Source of the DNA: Opacimonas sp002292215 | GTDB lineage: Bacteria; Pseudomonadota; Gammaproteobacteria; Enterobacterales; Alteromonadaceae | DNA: 64,000 nucleotides | Reading direction: 5' to 3' | NCBI GenBank assembly: GCA_943846745.1 | Contig: OX044360.1 | Coordinates: 1,798,001-1,862,000 of the forward strand | In this document: in pieces, positions 1 to 8,427 of the stretch | Layout: each line of letters begins with the position of its first letter | Numbering within the stretch: position 1 is the stretch's first letter | Made by a program: the position numbers and the translations under genes | The notes under the pieces: model-generated | What the model was told of the DNA's origin: nothing | What the model saw: only the letters and a program-made list of their open reading frames with translations | Database searches by the model: none

Positions 1-523
1 CTGCACGCGCAGCACCTAAATTGACCGCTTCCATAATGTCAATTTCACCTGATTTAGGCCAACCGCCATATACTGAATCAGTCGGCATCATCCAAAATGC
101 AGGCCAAGAACCTTGACCTTTTGGTAATTTAGCTCTCATCTCAACACGGCCGTATTGGATATCGACTTTATTTTGAGTTGTCATTCGAGCTGAGGTATAA
201 GGCTGACTCGAACCTTCTGGAGCTGCTTTAGCTACAATTTTGAGCATACCATCACTTACGGATGAATTCTCCGCAGTATCTGTATAGCACTGTTTTTCCT
301 GGTTGCCGCCACCAAGACAATTGACTTCATGTGTCCAATTGTCGGCATTAATGGCAGTCCCATCGAATTCGTCACTCCAGACAAGACGCCAGTCATCGAC
401 TGGTGCTGAAGGATTGACTGCGTTTAAATCAGTCTTTGTTTCCGTTCCACCGCCACAGGCAGTCAACGTTAGTACAGATAATACTGCACCTAATTTGGTG
501 AAATTTGTCATTCTGTTTTTCAT
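1..523 (-). CDS. GH16 family beta-glucanase (laminarinase-type) lipoprotein, 5' part only
   Basis: The start codon is at 523 on the minus strand and the gene runs off the left edge, leaving 174 codons. Residues 1-23 form a lipoprotein signal ending in the lipobox LTAC followed by a Gly run, so the enzyme is probably anchored in the outer membrane. After a short linker comes the GH16 start (DDWRLVWSDEFDG), then WPAFWMMP and GEIDIMEAVN, which holds the ExDxxE catalytic motif with nucleophile and acid/base Glu. GH16 enzymes with this pattern mostly cleave beta-1,3 or mixed beta-glucans such as laminarin; agarase or carrageenase activity cannot be excluded because the substrate-defining C-terminal half is missing. 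Two LacI-type operators lie 36-92 bases upstream of the start, which suggests sugar-induced expression. Confidence 0.9.
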   Translation of the reverse strand, partial: MKNRMTNFTKLGAVLSVLTLTACGGGTETKTDLNAVNPSAPVDDWRLVWSDEFDGTAINADNWTHEVNCLGGGNQEKQCYTDTAENSSVSDGMLKIVAKAAPEGSSQPYTSARMTTQNKVDIQYGRVEMRAKLPKGQGSWPAFWMMPTDSVYGGWPKSGEIDIMEAVNLGAARA

Positions 524-559
524 GTGTTCAACCCTATTAAGAAAAACGCGCCTAGTTAA

Positions 560-573
560 TGTAAGCGCTTACA
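560..573. promoter_or_regulatory. LacI-family operator, perfect palindrome
   Basis: TGTAAGCGCTTACA is a perfect 14-bp palindrome with the central CG typical of LacI-family repressor sites. It lies 36 bases upstream of the GH16 start, in its promoter region. The repressor gene is not in the window. Confidence 0.75.
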
Positions 574-601
574 TCTATTTTCCAAAAAATAGAAACGTAA
601 A

Positions 602-615
602 TGTAAGCGCTTCCA
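602..615. promoter_or_regulatory. LacI-family operator, second copy
   Basis: TGTAAGCGCTTCCA matches the palindrome at 560-573 in 12 of 14 positions. The two centres are 42 bp apart, four helical turns, so cooperative binding or looping is plausible. Confidence 0.65.
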
Positions 616-836
616 CAGCCAGTATAAATATTTAACAAAAAATATCAACTGTTTGTTAAAAAAAAGTAACCAACAATTAATATAACTTGTTTTGTCGCCA
701 ATATATACTCATCTACAATGTCTGATATGCGTAAGTGTAAAGGATAAATTACTATGTAAAGGGCCGACAAGGCAGGTTTTACTTATAGAGGGTTGGTGAG
801 ATATTAAGCCTAGCGAGATAATTAACAATTGAAAAT
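616..836. other. Intergenic stretch without a gene
   Basis: AT-rich spacer between the GH16 promoter region and the gnd terminator. The only structure seen is a perfect 9-bp inverted repeat, TTTAACAAA at 631-639 and TTTGTTAAA at 652-660, of unknown role. No coding potential was recognised. Confidence 0.5.
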
Positions 837-874
837 AAAAAAGGCCACGACATTACTGGCGTGACCTTTTGTTA
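837..874 (-). terminator. Rho-independent terminator of gnd
   Basis: Read on the minus strand, AAAAGGTCACG pairs with CGTGGCCTTTT (one G-T pair) around a short loop and is followed by a T-rich tail. It lies about 50 bases past the gnd stop codon. Confidence 0.8.
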
Positions 875-920
875 ACATTTATCTAAAACTTATTGTTGTT
901 TTTATTGTTGAAAGACAACT

Positions 921-2393
921 TTATACATCATAAGTGGTTGATGCCGTATCACCACCGCGCCCCGTCCAATTTGTGTGATGAAACTGGCCACGAGGGCCAT
1001 CTAAGCGTTCATAAGTATGTGCACCAAAATAGTCACGCTGTGCTTGTAATAAGTTAGCTGGCAAGCGTGCCGTACGTAAGCTATCAAAATACGTTAGCGC
1101 TGCACTTAAACATGGTACAGGGATACCAGCTATTGTTGCATTGCCGATAACCTGACGAATACCAGATTGTGCATTAACTACTGTGTTACTAAAATACGGG
1201 TCAAGTAACAAGTTAGATAACTCAGGATTGTTATCATAAGCTGTTTTGATATTATCTAGGAACGCAGAACGAATAATACATCCACCACGCCACATCAATG
1301 CAATGCCGCCGTAATTTAATTCCCAACCAAATTCTTTTGCCGCTTCGGTCATTAAATCATAACCTTGAGCATAAGAGATCATTTTTGCCATTAACAAGGC
1401 TTGGCGTAATGCTTCAATAAACTGGGTTTTATCGCCCACAAACTCTGGGACACTGGGTCCCTTAAGAATGCTAGATGCATGCACTCGTGCGTCTTTTTGT
1501 GCAGAGATACAACGAGCGAATACTGATTCCGTGATCAATGTCAGTGGCACACCTAATTCTAGAGCAGTAACCCCCGTCCACTTACCCGTCCCTTTTTGGC
1601 CAGCAGTATCTAAGATCTTTTCAATTAATGGCGCGCCATCAGTGTCTTTATAACGGAAAATATCAATCGAAATATCGACTAAATAGCTATCTAGTTCGGT
1701 TTTGCTCCATGCTTCAAACACATCACCGATTTCATCCGCGTTTAAGCCAATGAGATCATGTAGGATATGATACGCTTCACAAATCAATTGCATATCACCG
1801 TATTCAATACCGTTATGAACCATCTTCACAAAATGGCCAGCACCGTCATCACCGACCCAATCACAACAAGGTACAGTTAAGTCACCGTTGCTGTCCGCGA
1901 CTTTTGCAGAGATTGACTGGAAAATATCTTTCACATGTGGCCATGCTGCACTCGCACCACCTGGCATGATAGATGGGCCCTTTAAAGCGCCCTCTTCACC
2001 ACCTGAAACACCAGTTCCAATGTAATATAAGCCTTTTTCAGCGAGATAAGCAGTTCGACGATTTGAATCTGGGTAATGCGTATTACCACCATCGATAATT
2101 ATATCACCAGCGTCGAGATGAGGAATTAACTGCTCAATGAAATCATCCACTGGCTGACCCGCTTTAACCATTAACATGATTTTACGAGGGCTAGATAGGG
2201 ATGCAACTAGCTCAGGGATATCTTTGGCACCGCGAATACTTTCACCTTGAGCTCGACCGTTGAGAAATTTTTCAACTTTGTCATAGCTACGGTTAAACGC
2301 CGTGACAGTAAAGCCTTTGGACGCCATATTTAGGATGAGATTTTCTCCCATCACGGCCAAACCAACTAAACCAATATCCGATAATTCTTTCAT
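921..2393 (-). CDS. gnd: 6-phosphogluconate dehydrogenase, decarboxylating
   Basis: This 490-residue protein has the usual length for the NADP-dependent enzyme of the oxidative pentose phosphate pathway, which converts 6-phosphogluconate to ribulose 5-phosphate plus CO2. The N-terminal Rossmann motif GLVGLAVMGENL, the substrate-binding GTGVSGGEEGA stretch near residue 127 and the catalytic-lysine region HFVKMVHNGIEYGDMQ near residue 187 are intact. The C-terminal all-helical domain ends in GRGGDTASTTYDV, close to the family consensus. The gene stands alone: zwf and pgl are not next to it. It is divergent from the broken AlkC-like gene and has its own terminator. Confidence 0.97.
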   Translation of the reverse strand: MKELSDIGLVGLAVMGENLILNMASKGFTVTAFNRSYDKVEKFLNGRAQGESIRGAKDIPELVASLSSPRKIMLMVKAGQPVDDFIEQLIPHLDAGDIIIDGGNTHYPDSNRRTAYLAEKGLYYIGTGVSGGEEGALKGPSIMPGGASAAWPHVKDIFQSISAKVADSNGDLTVPCCDWVGDDGAGHFVKMVHNGIEYGDMQLICEAYHILHDLIGLNADEIGDVFEAWSKTELDSYLVDISIDIFRYKDTDGAPLIEKILDTAGQKGTGKWTGVTALELGVPLTLITESVFARCISAQKDARVHASSILKGPSVPEFVGDKTQFIEALRQALLMAKMISYAQGYDLMTEAAKEFGWELNYGGIALMWRGGCIIRSAFLDNIKTAYDNNPELSNLLLDPYFSNTVVNAQSGIRQVIGNATIAGIPVPCLSAALTYFDSLRTARLPANLLQAQRDYFGAHTYERLDGPRGQFHHTNWTGRGGDTASTTYDV

Positions 2394-2521
2394 GAGAAGC
2401 CCTAAAATAAAATATTGCGCGTATAATACTTTTTTTGCTCACACAATGCTATGGTCTAACACTATCTCAGGGGTAAAATACTGACCAAATATTCGATTTT
2501 GGTTATATTATTCGGGTGCGT

Positions 2522-3268
2522 ATGTCTACATTGTTCAAAGAAGTGTTTAATTCGTTATCCATCACGCAAATGGGAGCCGCTATTTTTCACACCTGGTCTA
2601 AATTTGACCAAGGTACATTTTTTGCTTTAGCAACACATGATTTATCTGCTTTAGAAATGAAAGCTCGTTCTAATCAAATTGTCTCTGCGTTGACCTTAAC
2701 ACTCCCCGATGACTTTACTCATGCCGCGCACATTTTAGTGCAATCATTAGCACCCGTTCATGCCATAGATAAATCATCATCCGGCTGGACCAATAATACC
2801 GCTGCAGAACAAGGTATTGGCAATTGGTTGATTATGCCTAGCGCTGATTACATCGCTCTCCATGGTAATACTCCAGAACACTTTGACCTTAGTATGGCTG
2901 CGTTACACGCGATGACGAAACGGTTTTCTGCTGAATTTGCTATACGTAAATTTATTATTACCCAACCCACGAAGACCTTTAACATTTTACAGCAATGGAC
3001 TCGGGATCCTGACAAACATGTCCGCAGATTAGTTAGCGAGGGCTCTCGCCCCCGTTTGCCTTGGGGAATAAGACTCCAAGGACTAGTGCTTGATCCGTCA
3101 CCTACACTTGCGTTACTGGAGAGCCTGAAAAATGATCCAGAAGATTATGTCCGGTTATCGGTTGCCAACCACCTTAACGATATCGCCAAAGATCATCCTG
3201 CGTTAGTCAATAACCTAGTCACTGACTGGCTTAATGAAGTAGCAATGGGAGATGAGTCAGCTCCATAA
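2522..3268 (+). pseudogene. AlkC-like DNA alkylation repair protein, N-terminal HEAT part of a broken gene
   Basis: The 248-residue product matches the AlkC/AlkD-type alkylated-base glycosylase family from its first residues: LEMKAR near residue 42, a TKRFSAEFAIR stretch near 140, then HVRRLVSEGSRPRLPW and DPEDYVRLSVANHLNDIAKDHP, both typical of the HEAT-repeat core. The family's usual next section (a RHALRT-like helix and the start of the Ig-like C-terminal domain) is absent; the frame ends after a few unrelated residues. The end of the family's C-terminal domain follows in another frame at 3252-3518. I read this as one gene damaged by a deletion with frameshift. The start is either GTG 2516 or ATG 2522; I prefer the ATG. 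Confidence 0.8.
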
Positions 3269-3518
3269 TCCAACAGACACTGAACAATTGCTGTTAATCG
3301 ATTACATTGTGCACCACCAAAAAAGTAACGGTAGTACCCGTCCCAAAGTGTTTAAATGGAAAACCCTCAAAATAAACCCGCACTGCACAGTAACATTTAC
3401 CAAACCACACTCATTTAAACCCATCACAACTCGCAAATATTACCCTGGTGAGCATCGTTTTACGCTGCAGATTAATGGCAAAGCAACAGCCTATGCGAGC
3501 ACCACACTAATACCATAA
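3252..3518 (+). pseudogene. AlkC-like DNA alkylation repair protein, C-terminal Ig-like part in another frame
   Basis: This frame encodes LLLIDYIVHHQKSNGSTRPK, then KVFKWKTLKI, TTRKYYPGEH and FTLQINGK. These are recognisable pieces of the Ig-like C-terminal domain that AlkC-type proteins carry after their HEAT repeats, including the KVFKWK and TRRYYPG blocks. It overlaps the upstream fragment by 17 bases. An ATG at 3252 could allow re-initiation, so a split two-chain protein is possible. However, roughly 40 residues of the normal protein are missing between the fragments, which makes decay more likely. Confidence 0.75.
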
Positions 3519-3638
3519 CTAGCATCAATACCAGAAAAAAGTTCGATAAAGTAGAATGTTTAACCTTATTTTATGCACTTTAATACTATTTAATTAACAA
3601 TTATAGTCTTTGCATCAACCCACTATTAGGAAGTGAAC

Positions 3639-4226
3639 ATGCAAAACATATTAGTTATTCATTCATCATTAAACCAAGACGAAGGCAATTCAGCTCAACT
3701 AGCCAGCCATTTGGGACAGCATTTAGCAAGCAAGTATTCAGCACAACTTCATTCTGAACACCTTTATGCACAAGATCTGCCGCATTTAACAAGCAACGAA
3801 ATGCAGGCGTGGATGACATCGACAGACGATAGAACCCAAACACAACAAGAGTTAGCCGCTATTTCCGATGCCTATATTGCACAGGTCATGACGGCGGATA
3901 CGATTGTCATTGGTATGCCGATGTATAATTTTGGTGTCCCTTCCGCATTTAAAGCTTGGATCGATCGCATTGCCAGAGCCGGTGTCACTTTTAAATATAC
4001 AGATCAAGGCCCCGTCGGTTTACTAAAAGATAAGAAAATTATCGTTGTTGCTGCAAGAGGGGGGATGTATCAAGGGACACCACTCGATACACAAACCAAG
4101 TATTTACAAGATTTCTTTGGATTTTTAGGATTACAAGATGTCGATTTTATCTATGCAGAAGGCTTAGCGATGCCAGATAAAGAACAGAGTATTGCGTCAG
4201 CGATGACTCAGATTGAGAAATATTAA
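3639..4226 (+). CDS. azoR: FMN-dependent NADH-azoreductase
   Basis: The 195-residue protein is of normal length for AzoR (AcpD), a flavodoxin-fold NAD(P)H:quinone/azo oxidoreductase of the cytoplasm. Visible hallmarks are the N-terminal VIHSSLNQDEGNS phosphate-binding region, the PMYNFGVPSAFKAWIDRIAR stretch near residue 92 and AARGGMYQG near 142. The start is placed at ATG 3639 because AGGAAG at 3627-3632 is correctly spaced for it, not for the GTG at 3633. It stands alone between the AlkC remnant and the convergent diguanylate cyclase gene. Such enzymes usually protect against quinone stress. Confidence 0.93.
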   Translation: MQNILVIHSSLNQDEGNSAQLASHLGQHLASKYSAQLHSEHLYAQDLPHLTSNEMQAWMTSTDDRTQTQQELAAISDAYIAQVMTADTIVIGMPMYNFGVPSAFKAWIDRIARAGVTFKYTDQGPVGLLKDKKIIVVAARGGMYQGTPLDTQTKYLQDFFGFLGLQDVDFIYAEGLAMPDKEQSIASAMTQIEKY

Positions 4227-4283
4227 TCTCACTTTTGCCAGTAAGTCTTTATAGGTAGTTTTAGACAAACTCGCAGTTATAGG

Positions 4284-4313
4284 CAAAAAAAAGCCCTGAA
4301 AAACTTCAGGGCT
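4284..4313 (-). terminator. Rho-independent terminator of the diguanylate cyclase gene
   Basis: AGCCCTGAA at 4292-4300 pairs perfectly with TTCAGGGCT at 4305-4313. On the minus strand the hairpin is followed by eight T residues. It lies about 65 bases past the stop at 4378. On the plus strand it has no T tail but could still help end azoR transcripts. Confidence 0.85.
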
Positions 4314-4377
4314 AACTTACATAGGAACACACTATAAAACACATACACCTTAATAGACTGAGGGTTTCGTCGTTAGT

Positions 4378-5472
4378 TCAAAGTTTTTTATTAATTATGC
4401 AAATTTTTTCAAACTTATTGTTTTTTGCTTCATACATTGCTTCATCAGCTTGTTGTTTAAGCTCATTAAACGTGTTGCCATTTTTAGGATATAAGGTGAT
4501 ACCAACACTTAACACAGGTGTAATATGCGGAGGATTTGTCGAAGTGACTTCAAGTTTATTAATTAGCCGTTCACTAATTTCTAATACGTCCTCAGTGGAG
4601 GTTACATCATTCAACAATACAATAAATTCATCTCCACCAATGCGCATCGCATAGTCATATTCGCGAAGTTGTTTTTGCAAATTAGTCGCTATATCTACCA
4701 ATATTTGATCACCTACAGCATGACCATGAACATCATTTATTTGTTTAAATTTATCAATATCTATAAACAGCATAGCCATTAAACTTTTTTTACGCTTAGC
4801 TCTTGCCAGAGAAGTGCTAAATGCCTCTAGACCTGCACGCAAATTTAATAATCCGGTTAAAGGATCTTTACTAGCCAACTGTGCTAATTGTTGTTTTTGC
4901 TCATAAACTTCTAATAACATCGCGTCAAACGCCCGATAAAACGCCGAGCCCATAATTAAAATAAACAATGCAGTGATCAATGTACCTATAATTACAATAG
5001 CCCATGCAGAGGGCATGTAAGCGTAGATAGCAGGTTCAATTTGGTATTGGATAATATTTTGCGTAAACAGATATCCTAAGCCAATAATAAACAGACACCA
5101 CACACTCAAATAAATAATCGCAGGGATGAGTCCCCAAACAAATGCAATAATAAATATCGTAAAAATGCCAAAGCTAACCGTGCCACTTTGTAGGCCAAAC
5201 GTAGCAGCACCAGAAAACGACATGGTCGTTAAAATGACGACGACCAGAATAATGAGGTGTATTGCTTTGATTCGTTTTTTGCATATAGCAGCAATAAAAA
5301 CAATCAAACTTAAGACAATATGATGGATGAAAATGGGCTGAAATCCGAGCTCAAACCACCGATACAAAGAAACCGGTAATCCCACCGCGCAAATTAATGC
5401 AAATGTGTTGATTAACCGGTCCGCTAATACTTGTTGTAAATGTTGAAATGTCTCGTGCTGATGTAATTTCAC
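4378..5472 (-). CDS. Membrane-anchored diguanylate cyclase (GGDEF)
   Basis: Residues 20-180 contain about six hydrophobic membrane segments with no recognised sensor signature. They are followed by a short coiled linker (EVYEQKQQLAQLA) and a complete GGDEF domain. The active-site motif GGDEF is at residues 279-283, and the DPLTGLLN start and SVGITLYP block are present. An RxxD inhibitory site (REYD, 270-273) lies exactly five residues before GGDEF, so product feedback inhibition by cyclic di-GMP is expected. The protein should make cyclic di-GMP from GTP at the inner membrane. What its membrane part senses cannot be told. The gene is monocistronic with its own terminator. Confidence 0.92.
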   Translation of the reverse strand: MKLHQHETFQHLQQVLADRLINTFALICAVGLPVSLYRWFELGFQPIFIHHIVLSLIVFIAAICKKRIKAIHLIILVVVILTTMSFSGAATFGLQSGTVSFGIFTIFIIAFVWGLIPAIIYLSVWCLFIIGLGYLFTQNIIQYQIEPAIYAYMPSAWAIVIIGTLITALFILIMGSAFYRAFDAMLLEVYEQKQQLAQLASKDPLTGLLNLRAGLEAFSTSLARAKRKKSLMAMLFIDIDKFKQINDVHGHAVGDQILVDIATNLQKQLREYDYAMRIGGDEFIVLLNDVTSTEDVLEISERLINKLEVTSTNPPHITPVLSVGITLYPKNGNTFNELKQQADEAMYEAKNNKFEKICIINKKL

Positions 5473-5528
5473 ATAAATCCTTTCCCAACGTCCTTATATA
5501 AAGATAGTCAGAAAAGGATATTTTGCAA

Positions 5529-6545
5529 TTAATCGAACCAATGTTGTGTGCGATTGGCGAACCAAACCAATGACAACATGACTGGCACTTCCACTAATAC
5601 ACCAACGACGGTTGCTAAGGCAGCACCTGAATGAAGGCCAAACAGTGAAATCGCAACGGCAACGGCGAGTTCAAAGAAATTAGAAGTCCCAATCATACAC
5701 GCTGGTGCCGCAATATTATGAGCTAGTTTCATTCTCTTTGCTGCAAAATAGGCAATAAAGAAGATCCCGTAGGTTTGGATCAACAGCGGTATAGCAATCA
5801 ATACTATCGCTTCAGGATTTGCTAAAATGGTGTTAGCTTGAAACCCAAACAACAACACCACGGTTGTTAATAAGCCAATGATGGACCAGGGTTTGAGTTT
5901 TGCAAGCAACTTATTTACCTGGGTTTCATCGCCATTACGATTGAGCTGTTTTCGGGTTAACACGCCGGCTAATAATGGGATCAAGACATACAGCACTACC
6001 GACAATACCAAGGTATCCCAAGGCACGGTGATATCCGTCATCCCTAATAATAATCCTGCTAGAGGCGCAAAAGCAAAGATCATGATCACATCATTAATCG
6101 ATACTTGTACTAAGGTATAATTCGCATCGCCTTTGGTCATTTGACTCCATACAAATACCATCGCTGTGCACGGTGCAACTCCTAATAAAATCATGCCGGC
6201 AATATATTCACTGGCAGTTTGCGGATCAACCCAGGGTGCAAATAGCACCTTAAAAAATAACCAACCTAAAAACGCCATTGAAAACGGTTTGATTAACCAA
6301 TTAATGACCAGGGTTAAGACCAATCCTTGTGGTTTTTTGCCAATGTCTTTGATTGACGTAAAATCAATTTGCACCATCATCGGATAAATCATTAACCAAA
6401 TCAGTACTGCGATAACCACATTTACATGGGCATATTCCCATTCAGCAATAACAGCAAATGCATCTGGGGCCACATAACCCAATGCGATCCCTAGCAATAT
6501 CGCTAAAGCAACCCAAACCGATAAATAGCGTTCAAATAATCCCAT
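5529..6545 (-). CDS. Arsenite efflux permease, ACR3 family
   Basis: A 338-residue protein with about ten membrane segments and the ACR3 signature GVAPCTAMVFVWS near residue 125, which includes the conserved Cys involved in arsenite transport. It extrudes As(III), produced by the neighbouring reductase, across the inner membrane using the proton gradient. It is the last gene of arsR-arsC-arsH-acr3. Its start codon overlaps the arsH stop by one base, so translation is probably coupled. The length is normal for bacterial ACR3. It is often annotated arsB, but it is not of the E. coli ArsB family. Confidence 0.94.
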   Translation of the reverse strand: MGLFERYLSVWVALAILLGIALGYVAPDAFAVIAEWEYAHVNVVIAVLIWLMIYPMMVQIDFTSIKDIGKKPQGLVLTLVINWLIKPFSMAFLGWLFFKVLFAPWVDPQTASEYIAGMILLGVAPCTAMVFVWSQMTKGDANYTLVQVSINDVIMIFAFAPLAGLLLGMTDITVPWDTLVLSVVLYVLIPLLAGVLTRKQLNRNGDETQVNKLLAKLKPWSIIGLLTTVVLLFGFQANTILANPEAIVLIAIPLLIQTYGIFFIAYFAAKRMKLAHNIAAPACMIGTSNFFELAVAVAISLFGLHSGAALATVVGVLVEVPVMLSLVWFANRTQHWFD

Positions 6546-7285
6546 TATTTCGTCTCTCCACTAGAAGCTTGATTAACCCGTTTACTGACTTGTTCAGCGG
6601 TTTCAACGCGCTCCGAATAACGATCTACTAAATACTCTTTGTTATCACGAAGCAACAACGTAAATTTCATTAACTCTTCCATCACATCCACAATTCGGTT
6701 GTAATAAGGAGAAGGTTTCATGCGTCCGGTTTCATCAAACTCTAAAAATGCTTTGGCTACAGATGATTGATTAGGGATCGTCACCATACGCATCCAGCGA
6801 CCTAAAATTCGCATTTGATTCACTGCATTAAAAGATTGTGAGCCACCACAAACTTGCATAATGGCTAAGGTTTTTCCCTGCGTTGGACGCACTCCGCCCA
6901 TATTTAATGGCACCCAGTCAATTTGGCTTTTCATAATACCAGTCATTGCACCATGACGTTCAGGTGAGCACCACACTTGCCCTTCTGACCAAATCATTAA
7001 TTCGCGTAATTCTTTGACCTTAGGGTGAGATCCGTCATCCGAATCTGGTTGAGGTAAGCCCGTCGGATCAAAGATCCGTGTTTCCGCACCATAAGCTTCG
7101 AGTAAACGCGCGGACTCCTCTATAGCCAAACGACTAAATGAGCGTTCACGTAATGAACCATATAACAACAAGATACGAGGCTTGTGAGTCCCACTATCCG
7201 GCTGTAATGACGCACTGTTAGGAATGCTAAATTCATTCGTATCAATGTTGGGCAGCTCGCTATAAGTAATATCCGTTACTGACAT
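6545..7285 (-). CDS. arsH: ArsH, NADPH-dependent FMN reductase / organoarsenical oxidase
   Basis: A 246-residue flavodoxin-like protein with the ArsH features LLYGSLRERSFSRLAIEE (FMN phosphate loop, near residue 40), WCSPERHGAMTGIMKSQIDW near residue 107, and MQVCGGSQSFNAVNQMRILG near 142. ArsH proteins use NADPH and FMN and have been linked to oxidation of methylated trivalent arsenicals and to redox protection. The start overlaps the end of arsC by 10 bases and the stop touches acr3, consistent with one operon. Confidence 0.93.
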   Translation of the reverse strand: MSVTDITYSELPNIDTNEFSIPNSASLQPDSGTHKPRILLLYGSLRERSFSRLAIEESARLLEAYGAETRIFDPTGLPQPDSDDGSHPKVKELRELMIWSEGQVWCSPERHGAMTGIMKSQIDWVPLNMGGVRPTQGKTLAIMQVCGGSQSFNAVNQMRILGRWMRMVTIPNQSSVAKAFLEFDETGRMKPSPYYNRIVDVMEELMKFTLLLRDNKEYLVDRYSERVETAEQVSKRVNQASSGETK

Positions 7286-7767
7286 GCTGTATTTCCTTGA
7301 GACTGAGTTAATTTTTCCAATGCATCCTGTAATGCAGCAGGCGTTAACTGTTGCTTTGCTATACTCACTAGTTGATCAACTCGCTCAGTAATCAGTGCAA
7401 TACATGCTAAAAATGCCGCTTCGATTTCCTCATCGGAGCCTTCAAGTTTAGATGGATCGCTCAGACCCCAATGAATTTTGATGCTGTTACCAAAATACAC
7501 CGGACAAGTTTCACCAGCGGCAGAATCACACACAGTGACCACAACATCTGGCGAAAATGCCTCAAATTCGTCCCATGACTGACTCGTTAAACCGCTGGTG
7601 GCAATCCCAGATTGGGCCAAATATTTAATGGATAAAGGATGGACCTCTCCAACGGGTTGGCTACCGGCACTTTTCGCTTCAATAACACCTTGAGAGGCAT
7701 GATTGGTAATCGCTTCAGATAAAATACTGCGACAACGGTTATGGGTACAGATGTATAAAATTTTCAT
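7276..7767 (-). CDS. arsC: Arsenate reductase, low-molecular-weight phosphatase type
   Basis: A 163-residue protein starting MKILYICTHNRCRS, in which Cys7-X5-Arg13 forms the phosphatase-like anion loop. A second cysteine pair, Cys80 and Cys87 in the block TVCDSAAGETCPVY, matches the disulfide relay of thioredoxin-coupled ArsC. It reduces arsenate to arsenite in the cytoplasm for export by the downstream ACR3 protein. A 25-residue C-terminal tail ending in GNTACQ is longer than in classical ArsC. It sits 6 bases after arsR. Confidence 0.93.
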   Translation of the reverse strand: MKILYICTHNRCRSILSEAITNHASQGVIEAKSAGSQPVGEVHPLSIKYLAQSGIATSGLTSQSWDEFEAFSPDVVVTVCDSAAGETCPVYFGNSIKIHWGLSDPSKLEGSDEEIEAAFLACIALITERVDQLVSIAKQQLTPAALQDALEKLTQSQGNTACQ

Positions 7768-7773
7768 ATGGGG

Positions 7774-8106
7774 TTACTCGCAACAAGGTTGTTTATTAAT
7801 AAAAGAAAAAGGTTTTAGAATATGTTTAAGCTCATCTTTTTGCTGTTCAGCGGTGTTTAAGATGATGCTTCTAGCCCAATCAGGTAGTTGCGGATGCAAC
7901 GAATAATACATCCACTTGCCCCGTCGTTCATCTTGAACAATGCCGGCTTGACGCAATTGCGCTAAGTTACGGGATGTTTTTGGTTGGTTTAGCGATAAGG
8001 CGTGCATCAAGTCACACACGCATGCCTCTTCAACTGTCGCAATAATCAAAAGCAGCTGCAATCGCGTTGCATCAGACATACATTTGAACAAATTTAAAGG
8101 TGTCAT
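7774..8106 (-). CDS. arsR: ArsR-family arsenite-responsive repressor
   Basis: A 110-residue winged-helix repressor. The ACVCDLMHAL block near residue 28 carries the Cys-Val-Cys-Asp-Leu type As(III) site, followed by the DNA-reading helix QPKTSRNLAQLRQAGIV and the wing ERRGKWMYYSL. The C terminus ends in Cys-Cys-Glu and may add thiolate ligands. It is the first gene of the ars operon. A paired 8-bp palindrome upstream (8191-8214) is the likely operator through which it represses itself and the operon until arsenite binds. Confidence 0.94.
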   Translation of the reverse strand: MTPLNLFKCMSDATRLQLLLIIATVEEACVCDLMHALSLNQPKTSRNLAQLRQAGIVQDERRGKWMYYSLHPQLPDWARSIILNTAEQQKDELKHILKPFSFINKQPCCE

Positions 8107-8190
8107 TACGCCGCCTGTATATAAAAATAGGGTTGAAAAATACCAGAATTCATAAGGTAAATAATTGATAAGAGTATAGATCGAAAATTT

Positions 8191-8214
8191 ACATATGTGA
8201 AATTAAACATATGT
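8191..8214. promoter_or_regulatory. Candidate ArsR operator
   Basis: Two copies of the self-complementary 8-mer ACATATGT are separated by 8 bases, so the whole 24-bp site is an inverted repeat. It lies about 85 bases upstream of arsR in the divergent region. The spacing and AT-rich half-sites resemble ArsR/SmtB-type operators. Binding is inferred. Confidence 0.5.
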
Positions 8215-8293
8215 ATTAAATAATATATGTTAAGTCTTAGGTAACAGTCAATGTCGTCATAAACTGGCTATTCATGCATCAAATGAGGATTAA

Positions 8294-8337
8294 TATGTCC
8301 TATATTGTTAATAATTAGCCCGACTAAAGCATCAAAA
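8294..8337 (+). promoter_or_regulatory. Shared 44-nt upstream element, copy A (GMC dehydrogenase promoter)
   Basis: This 44-nt stretch from TATGTCCT through AGCCC to TAAAGCAT matches 11063-11106 at 37 of 44 positions, in the same orientation relative to the downstream gene. It ends 90 bases before the GMC start. The AraC-type regulator gene between the two copies is the obvious candidate to bind it. The rest of the 8107-8427 gap holds the ars operator and no gene. Confidence 0.7.
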
Positions 8338-8427
8338 ATAACCGCTAAACCGTCTAGTATTATGGCCTATCAGTGCGAATATCTTATTGCTGCTTAAGCA
8401 ACAGTATTATTTATTAAAAGGCTATAA

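Noticed and set aside
303..635. Plus-strand ORF at the left edge
   Set aside because: It is antisense to the GH16 gene start and runs through the LacI operators; no family resemblance.
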